Shown here piece after piece: positions 16,746 to 25,172 of a stretch of 64,000 nt of DNA; position 1 is the first letter of the stretch, and each line of letters opens with the position of its first letter. The stretch spans positions 536,053 to 600,052 of the forward strand of contig NZ_FPJZ01000001.1 in NCBI RefSeq assembly GCF_900119485.1, written 5' to 3'. The notes under the pieces were generated by a model. The model searched no databases. It was not told where the DNA came from and saw nothing but the letters and a program-made list of their open reading frames with translations. This DNA comes from Thermoactinomyces sp. DSM 45891 (GTDB taxonomy: Bacteria > Bacillota > Bacilli > Thermoactinomycetales > Thermoactinomycetaceae). The translations under genes were made by a program, and so were the position numbers.

Positions 16746-17732
16746 CTAGACGGTATAGCTTCCTTCTTTAATCCAACGCGCTACATCCTTAGCATGGTAC
16801 GTTAGAATCATTTCAGCTCCAGCACGTTTAAAACCGACTAACATCTCCATTACCACTTTTTGCTCGTCAATCCAGCCATTTTGTGAGGCAGCCTTAATCA
16901 TGGAGTATTCCCCACTTACATTGTAAGCAACTACAGGTAGATCAAAGTTTTCTTTTACCCGATAAATCACATCCAAGTAGGCAAGCCCTGGTTTCACCAT
17001 TAATAAATCTGCGCCCTCCATCACATCGGACGTAGCTTCTCTCATCGCTTCACGTGCATTGGCAGGGTCCATTTGATAGGTGTGGCGATCTCCAAAAGAA
17101 GGAGTAGAGTGGGCCGCATCTCGGAATGGGCCGTAAAAACTAGAAGCATATTTTACCGCATAAGACAGAATCGGAATATGAGAAAGACCTGTTTCATCTA
17201 ACCCTTGACGAATCGCCGCCACAAAACCATCCATCATATTAGATGGGGCAATCATATCAGCACCCGCTTCTGCTTGGGAAACTGCTGTTTGCACTAATAG
17301 TTCCAGTGCTTTATCATTTACGATCTCGCCATCTTCCACTGGTCCACAATGACCATGATCTGTATATTGGCATAAACAAGTATCGGCAATCACATACAGT
17401 TCTGGAGCTTCTCGTTTAATCAAGCGGATCGCTTTTTGTACGATTCCATGTTCATGATAGGCCTGGCTCCCACAAGAATCTTTTGTACCAGGCACTCCAA
17501 AGACGATCACAGAAGGGAGACCCAATTCAACGATTTCGTTTAATTCATTTTTCAATTGATCGAGAGAAAAGTGAAATACACCAGGCATAGAAGGAATTTC
17601 TTGTTTAATGTTTTCGCCTTCTACGATAAAGATCGGATAGATTAGGTCGCTTGTATGTACATGGTTTTCGCGGATCATGCGGCGAATTTGTCGGCTCGTA
17701 CGAAGACGACGGTGACGTAAAAAGGTATTCAT
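16746..17732 (-). CDS. hemB: delta-aminolevulinic acid dehydratase (porphobilinogen synthase)
   Basis: Condenses two 5-aminolevulinate molecules to porphobilinogen. The zinc-site cysteines are in DTCLCQYTDHGHCG, and the two active-site lysines are in YAVKYASSFYGPFRDAAHS and in LMVKPGLAYLD. The start is taken as ATG 17732 (MNTFLRHRRLR), since GGGAGGA lies 7 bases before it; a longer frame begins at 17762 without a good site. It is 328 residues, as usual for the family. It follows hemD by about 60 bases in the hemAXCDB transcript. Confidence 0.97.
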   Translation of the reverse strand: MNTFLRHRRLRTSRQIRRMIRENHVHTSDLIYPIFIVEGENIKQEIPSMPGVFHFSLDQLKNELNEIVELGLPSVIVFGVPGTKDSCGSQAYHEHGIVQKAIRLIKREAPELYVIADTCLCQYTDHGHCGPVEDGEIVNDKALELLVQTAVSQAEAGADMIAPSNMMDGFVAAIRQGLDETGLSHIPILSYAVKYASSFYGPFRDAAHSTPSFGDRHTYQMDPANAREAMREATSDVMEGADLLMVKPGLAYLDVIYRVKENFDLPVVAYNVSGEYSMIKAASQNGWIDEQKVVMEMLVGFKRAGAEMILTYHAKDVARWIKEGSYTV

Positions 17733-17791
17733 ATGTGGATCCTCCCGTGGCATTTTTATCATTCTTTCACAAACCTAATCTGTTAGACTGG

Positions 17792-18628
17792 CTAAAGCTT
17801 TTTGCTAGATTGTTTTGCCACTCTCAACACTGCTTGAATTAACCCTTCCATCGTATATGGGTCCGCAATGGCAGCAACGTTTAGCCCTCGTTTTATCGCT
17901 GCATCTGCTGTAACGGGGCCGATACAGACAAGTTGGGTAGTAGATAGTAAAGCTTGTATATCTGGATGTATGGACTTCATGACTTTGACGAAGTTTTGGA
18001 CGGTGGAGGAGCTAGTGAATGTGATCATATCGAGTGTTCCTTGTTCAAGATAATGAGCAACTCTCTCAGCATCTCCAGTGTCTAACTGAGTCTCGTACAA
18101 ATCGACCTCTACGACTATACATCCCACTTGTCTAAGCGCAATCGGTAGTATTTCCCGGGCAAGGTTGCTTCGTGGTAGTAACACCTTCTGGCCAGGCTCC
18201 ACCATCCGCAATAGTTGCTCTATCAAGTCTTCCGCTCGAAACGAAAGGGGTACTAGATCCACTTGAACTCCTTTGGCTTCAATAACTTGAACGGTTTTAG
18301 GACCAACTGCGGCGATTTTCACCTGTTCAATCTCTCCAATATCCAGTTGTAACTCGCCAAGTCGTTGGAAGAAAAACTCGGCTCCATTCACACTGGTCAG
18401 TACAATCCAATCAAAATGAGCGATTTCCTGCAAAGCAGTATCAATTTGACTTAAATCGGAGGGCATGACGGTTCGAATCACCGGCATCTCGATGGGTTCA
18501 CCCCCCAAGTCAGCTAATCTTTTCACCAGCTCGCTACTCTGACTACGAGCACGTGTTACGAGAACTCGATGTCCAAAGAGTGGTTTCTGCTCCAGCTGAG
18601 ATAGATATTTTTGAATCGAATCATTCAC
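17792..18628 (-). CDS. hemD: uroporphyrinogen-III synthase
   Basis: Closes and inverts ring D of hydroxymethylbilane to uroporphyrinogen III. At 278 residues it shows the two-domain HemD pattern: VLVTRARSQSSELVKRLADLGGEP near the N-terminus, FDWIVLTSVNGAEFFF, then MITFTSSSTVQNF and CIGPVTADAAIKRGL. The family is poorly conserved, so placement between hemC and hemB adds weight. The start is GTG behind GAGAGGGG, 15 bases after hemC. Confidence 0.94.
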   Translation of the reverse strand: MNDSIQKYLSQLEQKPLFGHRVLVTRARSQSSELVKRLADLGGEPIEMPVIRTVMPSDLSQIDTALQEIAHFDWIVLTSVNGAEFFFQRLGELQLDIGEIEQVKIAAVGPKTVQVIEAKGVQVDLVPLSFRAEDLIEQLLRMVEPGQKVLLPRSNLAREILPIALRQVGCIVVEVDLYETQLDTGDAERVAHYLEQGTLDMITFTSSSTVQNFVKVMKSIHPDIQALLSTTQLVCIGPVTADAAIKRGLNVAAIADPYTMEGLIQAVLRVAKQSSKKL

Positions 18629-18643
18629 CGTGAGCTACCCCTC

Positions 18644-19558
18644 TCACACAGAAACGGAAGCCAATAATTCATCTGCCCCTAATTCAATTAATCGATTTGC
18701 AAGCTCTTGACCCATCTTGATTTCATTTTTTCCAATAATGGTATCAGCGATCATCTGCTTACCGCTAGGATCGCCTACTAATCCTTTTAAATGTATTTGA
18801 TCCTCGCAAATCTGGGCATATGCTGCAATCGGCAAATGACAACCACCATGGAAAGCTTGTAGGAATGCCCTCTCTGCACGTACTGCTCTAGCCGTCTCTT
18901 CATGATTGATTTTCGCTAATAAGGCTCGAATTTCACGATCATCTTCTCGACATTGAATCGCAAGTGCTCCCTGACCCACTGCTGGTAACATCGTCTTAAC
19001 GGAAATCAATTCCGCGATGTCCTCCTGCCAAGAAATTCGATTCAAACCAGCCGTCGCTAGGATAATCGCATCAAACTGACCGTCGTTCATCTTCTGTACG
19101 CGAGTATCAATATTGCCACGAATCGGCTCTACTCGCAGGTCAGGACGAATCGCTAAAATTTGGGCTTGTCTACGCAAACTGCTCGTCCCAACTACAGCTC
19201 CCGAAGGCAATTCTTCTAGTGTTGATCCATCCCGGGATAAGAAGCAGTCCCTCACATCTTCTCGAATTGGAATCGCTCCAATCAGTAATCCTTTTGGCAT
19301 TTCAGCAGGTAAGTCCTTCATACTATGTACAGCTAAGTCAATCTCACCGCTTAGAAGAGCACTTTCGATCTCCTTGACAAATAGACCCTTCCCGCCTACT
19401 TTGGATAGGGTCACATCGAGGATTTTATCCCCTTTAGTAACGATTGTTTCTAATTCAACAGTAAGATTCGGTTCCATCTCTTTTAAACGATCCATCACCC
19501 AGTTAGTCTGGGTCATCGCAAGTTTACTTTTTCTTGTTCCGACCACGATGGTTCTCAT
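18644..19558 (-). CDS. hemC: hydroxymethylbilane synthase (porphobilinogen deaminase)
   Basis: Polymerises four porphobilinogens on a dipyrromethane cofactor. Motifs are GTRKSKLAMTQ near the N-terminus, SMKDLP, GTSSLRRQAQ and IRGNIDTR. The cofactor cysteine is in FHGGCHLPIAAYA (about Cys241). The start chosen is ATG 19558 (MRTIVVGTRKSK): GGAGG is 10 bases before it, and this avoids overlap with hemX. A longer frame from 19627 exists. The result is 304 residues, the usual size. Confidence 0.97.
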   Translation of the reverse strand: MRTIVVGTRKSKLAMTQTNWVMDRLKEMEPNLTVELETIVTKGDKILDVTLSKVGGKGLFVKEIESALLSGEIDLAVHSMKDLPAEMPKGLLIGAIPIREDVRDCFLSRDGSTLEELPSGAVVGTSSLRRQAQILAIRPDLRVEPIRGNIDTRVQKMNDGQFDAIILATAGLNRISWQEDIAELISVKTMLPAVGQGALAIQCREDDREIRALLAKINHEETARAVRAERAFLQAFHGGCHLPIAAYAQICEDQIHLKGLVGDPSGKQMIADTIIGKNEIKMGQELANRLIELGADELLASVSV

Positions 19559-19586
19559 AACGCGCAAGCCTCCTGTTTCAAACCCT

Positions 19587-20396
19587 CTATACCCAATGGT
19601 GAAAACTCCATCTAGAGAGTAATACATTCCCGATCATAACCAGTATGGCAACTACATTCCACCAAGCCAATCGTTTTCCCTGCCAGCCAATCCGACGCCA
19701 CTGCCATAAAATCAGGCTATATACAACCAAAGTCAGAAGGGAAGAGATCATTTTAGGGTCTATCCATACAGATGGCTGGATGATCTGAATAGCCCAAATT
19801 CCACCGAGTAGAAGCGAAACAGCAAGGCAAGGAAGCCCTACAATAAGAGAACCTGTTGAAAAACGCTGTAAACTTCCTAGACTCGGTAGTTGCGTAAGGA
19901 AACGATTCCATTGTTTCTTCTTCAATAAAAAACTTGCTATATAGTATAAAAATGCACTAATACTTGATAGTGAAAAGGCAACATAGCCAATGATCGCAAG
20001 TGATATATGGACAAAAATCAGTTCAGAAACCATGATCACTTCTTTTTGAAATGGCACACCTCGTACAAAAAACAACTGAATCGCTAATACGATCAGACCG
20101 ACAGAGCTAATCGCCATAAAAAATATATCGAGTTTTACGATGTGTTGATAATATAAGGCGAAGGAAATGAGAGCCCACGTATAGAGAAGAATCGGATCAA
20201 TCTCCGAAATCTGTGGCCATGTCCGCCACATTTCCATCCCAATCAGGGACAACTCAATCCCCCAAACCATAAATAACAGCACAGATGAAGCGATCGTTGC
20301 CCTTGGATTCGGCTTAATTAACCCCGCAAATCCAAATAGCAAACTGAGCATATAGGCATAGATCAGAAAGTCGTATAACCAACGTTCAGCAAGCAA
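19587..20396 (-). CDS. hemX: HemX, cytochrome c assembly-type membrane protein
   Basis: A 269-residue integral membrane protein with about eight hydrophobic segments, of the CcmC/CcsA-like HemX family. In B. subtilis HemX lowers the amount of glutamyl-tRNA reductase (HemA), and its place between hemA and hemC is the same here. The conserved histidine-bearing loop (HISLAIIGYVAFSLSSISAFLYY) is visible about residue 130. The start is TTG with GAGGGGAT close upstream and AGGAAAGGGG a little further; the exact start is uncertain. Confidence 0.9.
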   Translation of the reverse strand: MLAERWLYDFLIYAYMLSLLFGFAGLIKPNPRATIASSVLLFMVWGIELSLIGMEMWRTWPQISEIDPILLYTWALISFALYYQHIVKLDIFFMAISSVGLIVLAIQLFFVRGVPFQKEVIMVSELIFVHISLAIIGYVAFSLSSISAFLYYIASFLLKKKQWNRFLTQLPSLGSLQRFSTGSLIVGLPCLAVSLLLGGIWAIQIIQPSVWIDPKMISSLLTLVVYSLILWQWRRIGWQGKRLAWWNVVAILVMIGNVLLSRWSFHHWV

Positions 20397-20421
20397 ATCC
20401 CCTCATCCCCTTTCCTGTCTA

Positions 20422-21768
20422 TCAGGAGATCGAAATCGTTGTTTTGAGAGTCTTCGCTACATCCGTTTCTGCCTTTTTCTCGCATGTATCCCCTGTTTTT
20501 TGAAGCTCATTTTCTAATGCAAAGAGATGTACAAACAAGTCTAACGCCTCTTCTTTCTGAGGACTTGCTGCTAGTTCTTTCATTCTCACAATGGGATCCC
20601 GTAGCATCTGATTAATAATGCTTTTGGTGTGCTTATTCAGCACTCGACGCTGATGCTCTGTCAACTCAGGAAGCTTCCGTTCAATCCGTAACAAAGCCTC
20701 TTCTTGAATAGAAATCGCTTTTTCACGCAAGGCTGTAATGAGTGGAACAACGCCAAGTGTTTGTAACCATTCGTGAAATTTATCACACTCGTGCTGAATC
20801 CATTCCAACACTTTTTCAGCTTCTTGATGGCGTAATTTCATATTTGCCTCCACAATACCATGTAAATCATCAATGTCGTAGAGGAAGACTTGATCTAACT
20901 CATGAACACTCGGTTCAATATCACGTGGAACCGCGATATCGATGATAAATACAGGAGTGCGCCGATTCTCTAACACAGGCGCGATTAACTCCTTCGTAAT
21001 GACAGCCTGCTTAGCTCCTGTGGAAGAGACAACGATATCCGCCTCTGCTAAAGAGGGAAGAAGTTGTTCCCACGAACGTGCCTCACCGTGGAACCGACTC
21101 GCCAGCTCCTCCGCTTTTGCTAACGTGCGATTAATCACAATTACACGTGCGGCTCCATTGGAAGCAAAATGCTTTGCAGTTAGTTCGGTCATCTTTCCAG
21201 CACCTATTAATAAAATCGTCTGATTTTGAAAAGAGGAAAATAATTTTTTACCTAATTCTACTGCTGCATAGCTAACCGAAACTGCATTTTGGCCTATTTC
21301 GGTTTCAGAGTGCACTTTCTTGCCAAATGTAACTGCTTGTTTAAAGAGCATATTAAATACCGTACCTGTCGTACCTATCTCTTGAGCTTGTAGAAAAGCT
21401 GTTTTCGTTTGACCTAAGATCTGTGTTTCACCAATCACGAGAGAATCTAATCCACACACAACGCGAAATAGATGATGTACAGCCTCTTGATCTTGTTTTA
21501 TATATAGATGTTCTTGAAATTCTTCTTTCGGTATGCGAAACCAGCTCTCCAAAAACGCCTTGGAGTAGTACTCACCCGTATGAAGTTGATCCACTACTAC
21601 ATATAACTCCATGCGGTTACATGTACTAACGATCACACATTCTAGAATACTTTTCATATCTCGCAAGCTTCTTAAAGCCATAGCAAGACGATCTTCCTGA
21701 AAAACGAGTCGCTCTCGTAACTCCACAGAAGCTGTCTTATGACTAAATCCAATTGTCAGTATATGCAT
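20422..21768 (-). CDS. hemA: glutamyl-tRNA reductase
   Basis: Reduces glutamyl-tRNA(Glu) with NADPH to glutamate-1-semialdehyde, the committed step of heme synthesis. It is 448 residues. The catalytic Cys50 lies in STCNRMELY (48-56). HLFRVVCGLDSLVIGETQILGQ, the Rossmann loop LIGAGKMTELTAKH and a C-terminal helical dimerisation domain are all present. It is the first gene of hemAXCDB. In B. subtilis this operon responds to PerR; a perfect PerR box was not seen here, although TTATAAT-like sequence overlaps the candidate -10. Confidence 0.98.
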   Translation of the reverse strand: MHILTIGFSHKTASVELRERLVFQEDRLAMALRSLRDMKSILECVIVSTCNRMELYVVVDQLHTGEYYSKAFLESWFRIPKEEFQEHLYIKQDQEAVHHLFRVVCGLDSLVIGETQILGQTKTAFLQAQEIGTTGTVFNMLFKQAVTFGKKVHSETEIGQNAVSVSYAAVELGKKLFSSFQNQTILLIGAGKMTELTAKHFASNGAARVIVINRTLAKAEELASRFHGEARSWEQLLPSLAEADIVVSSTGAKQAVITKELIAPVLENRRTPVFIIDIAVPRDIEPSVHELDQVFLYDIDDLHGIVEANMKLRHQEAEKVLEWIQHECDKFHEWLQTLGVVPLITALREKAISIQEEALLRIERKLPELTEHQRRVLNKHTKSIINQMLRDPIVRMKELAASPQKEEALDLFVHLFALENELQKTGDTCEKKAETDVAKTLKTTISIS

Positions 21769-21857
21769 GATCTATTTCACCCCAATCTCTACAACTTCCC
21801 ATTTAACGGAAGAAGAGATCATAAAACCATTCAAAACGTTCATAAAAACCAAGACAT

Positions 21858-21866
21858 ATTATAACA
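21858..21866 (-). promoter_or_regulatory. candidate extended -10 promoter of the hem operon
   Basis: The minus strand reads TGTTATAAT about 90 bases before hemA, a consensus -10 with the TGn extension; no good -35 is seen. The 350-base gap between hemA and the divergent membrane-protein gene (21769-22124) holds this element and short A/T-rich stretches, but no gene. Confidence 0.5.
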
Positions 21867-22124
21867 TACAGCGCTTTAAATCTCTCTTCATTTCCTGTGA
21901 ACACATTTTGAAGCATAACAACAAGTAGTCTTACAAACCCCTTGCAATAGGGTAGATACCCTCTTTTGCCTTTTTGATATCCATCCTTGCTATCGCTTAT
22001 TTTTCCAATAAATACTAATTCTATGCAATCTCTGAGCGCGAAGCCTCCTCTTATACTCTAGCAAGTAAAAATTTGTGATAAAATAGGAAAGATAAATTCT
22101 AATACTTCAGAGGAGAGTTTTTTC

Positions 22125-22595
22125 ATGCAAAAAAAAGCCATTGGGTTCGTCTTGGTTTTAGCTGGCGGGTTATCACTCGTCATCGAAACGAGAACAGCTA
22201 CGCTTAACACCTTGATTACATGGCCTTTTCTTTTATTCCTTCTAGGTTCCATCTTGGTATTTATTTCTTTTTTGCAGAAACAATCCCAATTAACTGTAAT
22301 TGGCGGAATTATTGCTGCAATCGGCTTATCCGTATGGGGATTCCGATATATTCCAAGCTGGCCCAGACATTGGAGCATTTTGATGTTGATGATCGGGGTT
22401 GTGGTTTTTTTACAATACATGCAGAATAAGAATAATATGACGCTCATTATTTCCTTGGTCCTATGTTTAGCAGGTTTCTTTGCTAATCCTGTTGTTGCCG
22501 ATATTTCTCTATTTACGCCGATTGCGCATACACTAAATACATACTGGCCGATACTGATCGTGGGATTGGGACTCACGTTTATCATGAAGAGATAA
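22125..22595 (+). CDS. 156-residue membrane protein, unknown
   Basis: Hydrophobic protein with five to six membrane segments and very short loops. It resembles in outline the small LiaF/DUF5668-type bundles with repeated ILIVGLGL-like helices, but it cannot be assigned to a family by eye. CAGAGGAGAG precedes the ATG. It starts a two-gene plus-strand unit with map, 8 bases apart, that interrupts the otherwise continuous minus-strand block between ddl and hemA. Confidence 0.75.
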   Translation: MQKKAIGFVLVLAGGLSLVIETRTATLNTLITWPFLLFLLGSILVFISFLQKQSQLTVIGGIIAAIGLSVWGFRYIPSWPRHWSILMLMIGVVVFLQYMQNKNNMTLIISLVLCLAGFFANPVVADISLFTPIAHTLNTYWPILIVGLGLTFIMKR

Positions 22596-22603
22596 GGATG
22601 TGA

Positions 22604-23368
22604 TTGATATTGAACCAACTCATCAAAATAAAAAATCCTGAGCAAATTGAGCGAATGCGGCGCGCGGGCGTCATACTTGCCTCTTGCCATAGAGAGATTG
22701 CTAAATTAATCAAGCCAGGAATTAGCACTTGGGAGATCGATGAATTTGTAGAACAATACCTCGCTGAACACAGTGCTATTCCTGAACAAAAGGGATATAT
22801 GGGTTACAAATACGCTACCTGCGCATCCATAAACGATGAAGTGTGTCATGGATTTCCACGAAAAGCACAGCTTCTAGAAGGGGACATTGTTACCATTGAT
22901 ATGGTGGTAAACCTTAACGGATGGCTTGCCGACTCGGCTTGGTCCTATGCAGTAGGTAAAATTTCACCGGATGCAAAGCGACTTCTTAAGTTGACAAAGG
23001 AATCCCTTTATCAAGGAATTGAAAAAGCACAAATTGGCAATCGAATCGGGGACATCTCCCATGCCATCCAAACATTCGCGGAAGCAAATGGTTTATCTGT
23101 AGTACGTCCTTTTATCGGCCATGGAATCGGAAGTAAGATGCACGAGGCACCCGAAGTTCCACACTTTGGTCCTGCTGGAAAAGGCCCCATCATCCAAGAA
23201 GGCATGACCTTTACGATTGAACCTATGCTGAATTTAGGGAAACATCATGTACAGCTCATGAGTGATGGCTGGACAGCTAAAACCGTAGATGGTAGTTTAT
23301 CTGCTCAGTATGAGCACACCCTTGCTATTACGGCTAATGGGCCTATTATTTTAACAGATCAAGGCTAA
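22604..23368 (+). CDS. map: methionine aminopeptidase, type I
   Basis: Removes the N-terminal Met of new proteins. The five metal ligands of the pita-bread fold are in place: MVVNLNGWLADSAWSY (the first Asp appears as DMVVN and the second as AD), GHGIGSKMHEAPEVPHFG (His), TFTIEPML (Glu) and AQYEHTL (Glu). It is 254 residues with no N-terminal zinc extension. The start is TTG 22604 or TTG 22610 behind AAGGATG. This may be a second map, since Bacillales keep one in the ribosomal protein operon. B. subtilis has such a paralogue (YflG). Confidence 0.93.
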   Translation: MILNQLIKIKNPEQIERMRRAGVILASCHREIAKLIKPGISTWEIDEFVEQYLAEHSAIPEQKGYMGYKYATCASINDEVCHGFPRKAQLLEGDIVTIDMVVNLNGWLADSAWSYAVGKISPDAKRLLKLTKESLYQGIEKAQIGNRIGDISHAIQTFAEANGLSVVRPFIGHGIGSKMHEAPEVPHFGPAGKGPIIQEGMTFTIEPMLNLGKHHVQLMSDGWTAKTVDGSLSAQYEHTLAITANGPIILTDQG

Positions 23369-23372
23369 AGAC

Positions 23373-23415
23373 AAAGGCGATAAAGACGAACGACGTTCAT
23401 CTTTATCGCCTTTTT
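23373..23415. terminator. bidirectional terminator between map and ddl
   Basis: AAAGGCGATAAAGA (23373-23386) pairs perfectly with TCTTTATCGCCTTT (23400-23413), with an inner GAACG/CGTTC stem and T/A runs on both sides. Confidence 0.9.
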
Positions 23416-23421
23416 ATCATT

Positions 23422-24525
23422 TTAACTTTCCAGACTGGTTATCAAAGATTGCTTCTCATCATAACGCTCAATCGCTAATCGAATCAAACGGTCTATTAAC
23501 TCTGAGTATGGAAGGCCTGTCTCTTTCCACATCACGGGATACATACTAAATGGTGTAAATCCGGGTAGCGTATTCACCTCGTTGATTAGAATTTTCTCGT
23601 TATCTTTCCTCAGGAAGAAATCTACACGAGCTAAACCTGTGCAATCTAACGCTTGGTATGATTTAATCGCCATTTCTCGAACTTGCTTCGTCTGCTCTTG
23701 AGTCAGTTTCGCTGGAACCTCCATCGCAGACTTACCATCTACGTACTTTGCTTGATAGTCATAGAAATCGCTAGATGAGATGATTTCGCCTGGGAGAGAG
23801 GCTTGCGGATCATCATTTCCAAGAACAGCTACTTCGATTTCACGAGCAGGGATAAACTCTTCGACTAGTACCTTACGGTCATAACGATAAGCCAAATCCA
23901 TCGCTTGCTCTAATTCGCTACGATGATTTGCTTTCGAGATCCCTACACTCGAACCCAAATTTGCAGGCTTTACAAAACATGGATATCCTAGTTTCTCTTC
24001 TACATCATCAAGTACTTCTTCCTTCTGATTAAAGAAGTGAGCACGTAGATAATGTACAAACTCACCTTGCGGCAAACCCGCTGAAGCACAAACCATCTTC
24101 GCCATTACCTTATCCATCGCCACCGCTGATGCGAGCACACCTGCTCCTACATAAGGCACATTTGCCATCTCAAACATCCCTTGAATGGTTCCATCTTCTC
24201 CGTATGTACCGTGTAAAACGGGAAATACAACATCCACAAACTCACTTGTTAATGCGGGGAGTTGTTTTCCGTTTGTCACATTACTAACAGATGGTAGTTG
24301 AGATTGAAGCTGATCCAGTTTCTCAGCACCTAGACTTCCTTCTAGCGCAGGGAACGACTGCGTACCCACTTGCCATTCTCCTTCTTTCGTAATCCCGATA
24401 GGCAGAACTTCGTATTTCTCCAGGTCCATCGCCTTCATCACGGAAGCCGCACTGATCAACGACACCTCGTGTTCTCCAGATTTACCGCCGTAGATGACAG
24501 CAACACGTAGCTTCTTCTGCATCAT
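23422..24525 (-). CDS. ddl: D-alanine--D-alanine ligase
   Basis: ATP-grasp ligase making D-Ala-D-Ala for peptidoglycan. It is 367 residues, the long DdlA-type length. Motifs are GGKSGEHEVSLISAASV near residue 14, the ATP-grasp strand CFVKPANLGSSVGISK, VLVEEFIPAREIEVAVLGN, and INEVNTLPGFTPFSMYP. The omega loop reads YDYQAKY, the tyrosine form that goes with D-Ala rather than D-lactate as second substrate. It is 26 bases downstream of ysxC; in B. subtilis ddl is elsewhere. Confidence 0.97.
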   Translation of the reverse strand: MMQKKLRVAVIYGGKSGEHEVSLISAASVMKAMDLEKYEVLPIGITKEGEWQVGTQSFPALEGSLGAEKLDQLQSQLPSVSNVTNGKQLPALTSEFVDVVFPVLHGTYGEDGTIQGMFEMANVPYVGAGVLASAVAMDKVMAKMVCASAGLPQGEFVHYLRAHFFNQKEEVLDDVEEKLGYPCFVKPANLGSSVGISKANHRSELEQAMDLAYRYDRKVLVEEFIPAREIEVAVLGNDDPQASLPGEIISSSDFYDYQAKYVDGKSAMEVPAKLTQEQTKQVREMAIKSYQALDCTGLARVDFFLRKDNEKILINEVNTLPGFTPFSMYPVMWKETGLPYSELIDRLIRLAIERYDEKQSLITSLES

Positions 24526-24551
24526 TCCCCAGCCTTTCTGATAGCCTTCAT

Positions 24552-25172
24552 TTATCTATCTGCACCATCTACACCCTCAACCGAACCATCATCCACACGC
24601 CGCATGATCTCTCCCCAAAGCTCGTCCCTTCCCACCTTCGTCTCCGAAGAGAAAAGAATAACCGGATCACTTGGCAAAACATGTAACGTTTGCTTAACCA
24701 CTTTTAAATGCCTTTGCCAATGCCCCTTCGTAATCTTATCTGCTTTCGTCGCAACGATGATCACTGGTATATTATGATGCTTTAAAAATCGATACATCGA
24801 GACATCATCTTGCGATGGGGCATGGCGCAAATCAACGATCTGGATGACCGATCGTAGCGGCTCCCGGTTCGTGAAATAAGCCTCCAACATTCGTCCCCAC
24901 GCGGCACGTTGTACCTTGGAAACTTTTGCATATCCATAGCCAGGTACATCTGCAAACATCACCTTATTATTCACAGAGAAAAAGTTAATCGTTTGTGTTT
25001 TTCCTGGCCTCGAGCTGGTATGAGCCAGTTTCTTTCGATTAATCATGGCATTAATCAGAGATGATTTGCCCACGTTGGAACGCCCAGCCAGAGCAATTTC
25101 TGGCAGGGCGTCTTCTGGATATTGACTTAATTTAACTCCACTTGTTATAAAATTAACTTCAGTTATCTTCAT
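24552..25172 (-). CDS. ysxC: ribosome biogenesis GTP-binding protein YsxC/EngB
   Basis: A 206-residue small GTPase needed for 50S subunit assembly. G1 GRSNVGKSSLIN (residues about 30-41), G3 DVPGYG, G4 ATKAD and the family-specific SSRPGKTQTINFF switch I are all present. Its start overlaps the end of lonA by 14 bases, so the two are translationally coupled, in the same order as in B. subtilis. Confidence 0.97.
   Translation of the reverse strand: MKITEVNFITSGVKLSQYPEDALPEIALAGRSNVGKSSLINAMINRKKLAHTSSRPGKTQTINFFSVNNKVMFADVPGYGYAKVSKVQRAAWGRMLEAYFTNREPLRSVIQIVDLRHAPSQDDVSMYRFLKHHNIPVIIVATKADKITKGHWQRHLKVVKQTLHVLPSDPVILFSSETKVGRDELWGEIMRRVDDGSVEGVDGADR

Noticed and set aside
21940..21985. AGGGTAGATACCCT palindrome with T-rich sequence upstream of hemA as a terminator or riboswitch
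   Set aside because: The stem is only six pairs with a two-base loop, and no gene ends there; no known leader motif was recognised.
22058..22690. 210-codon minus-strand ORF opposite the membrane protein and map
   Set aside because: It lies antisense to two better ORFs with ribosome binding sites, has no motif, and its composition is that of a shadow frame.
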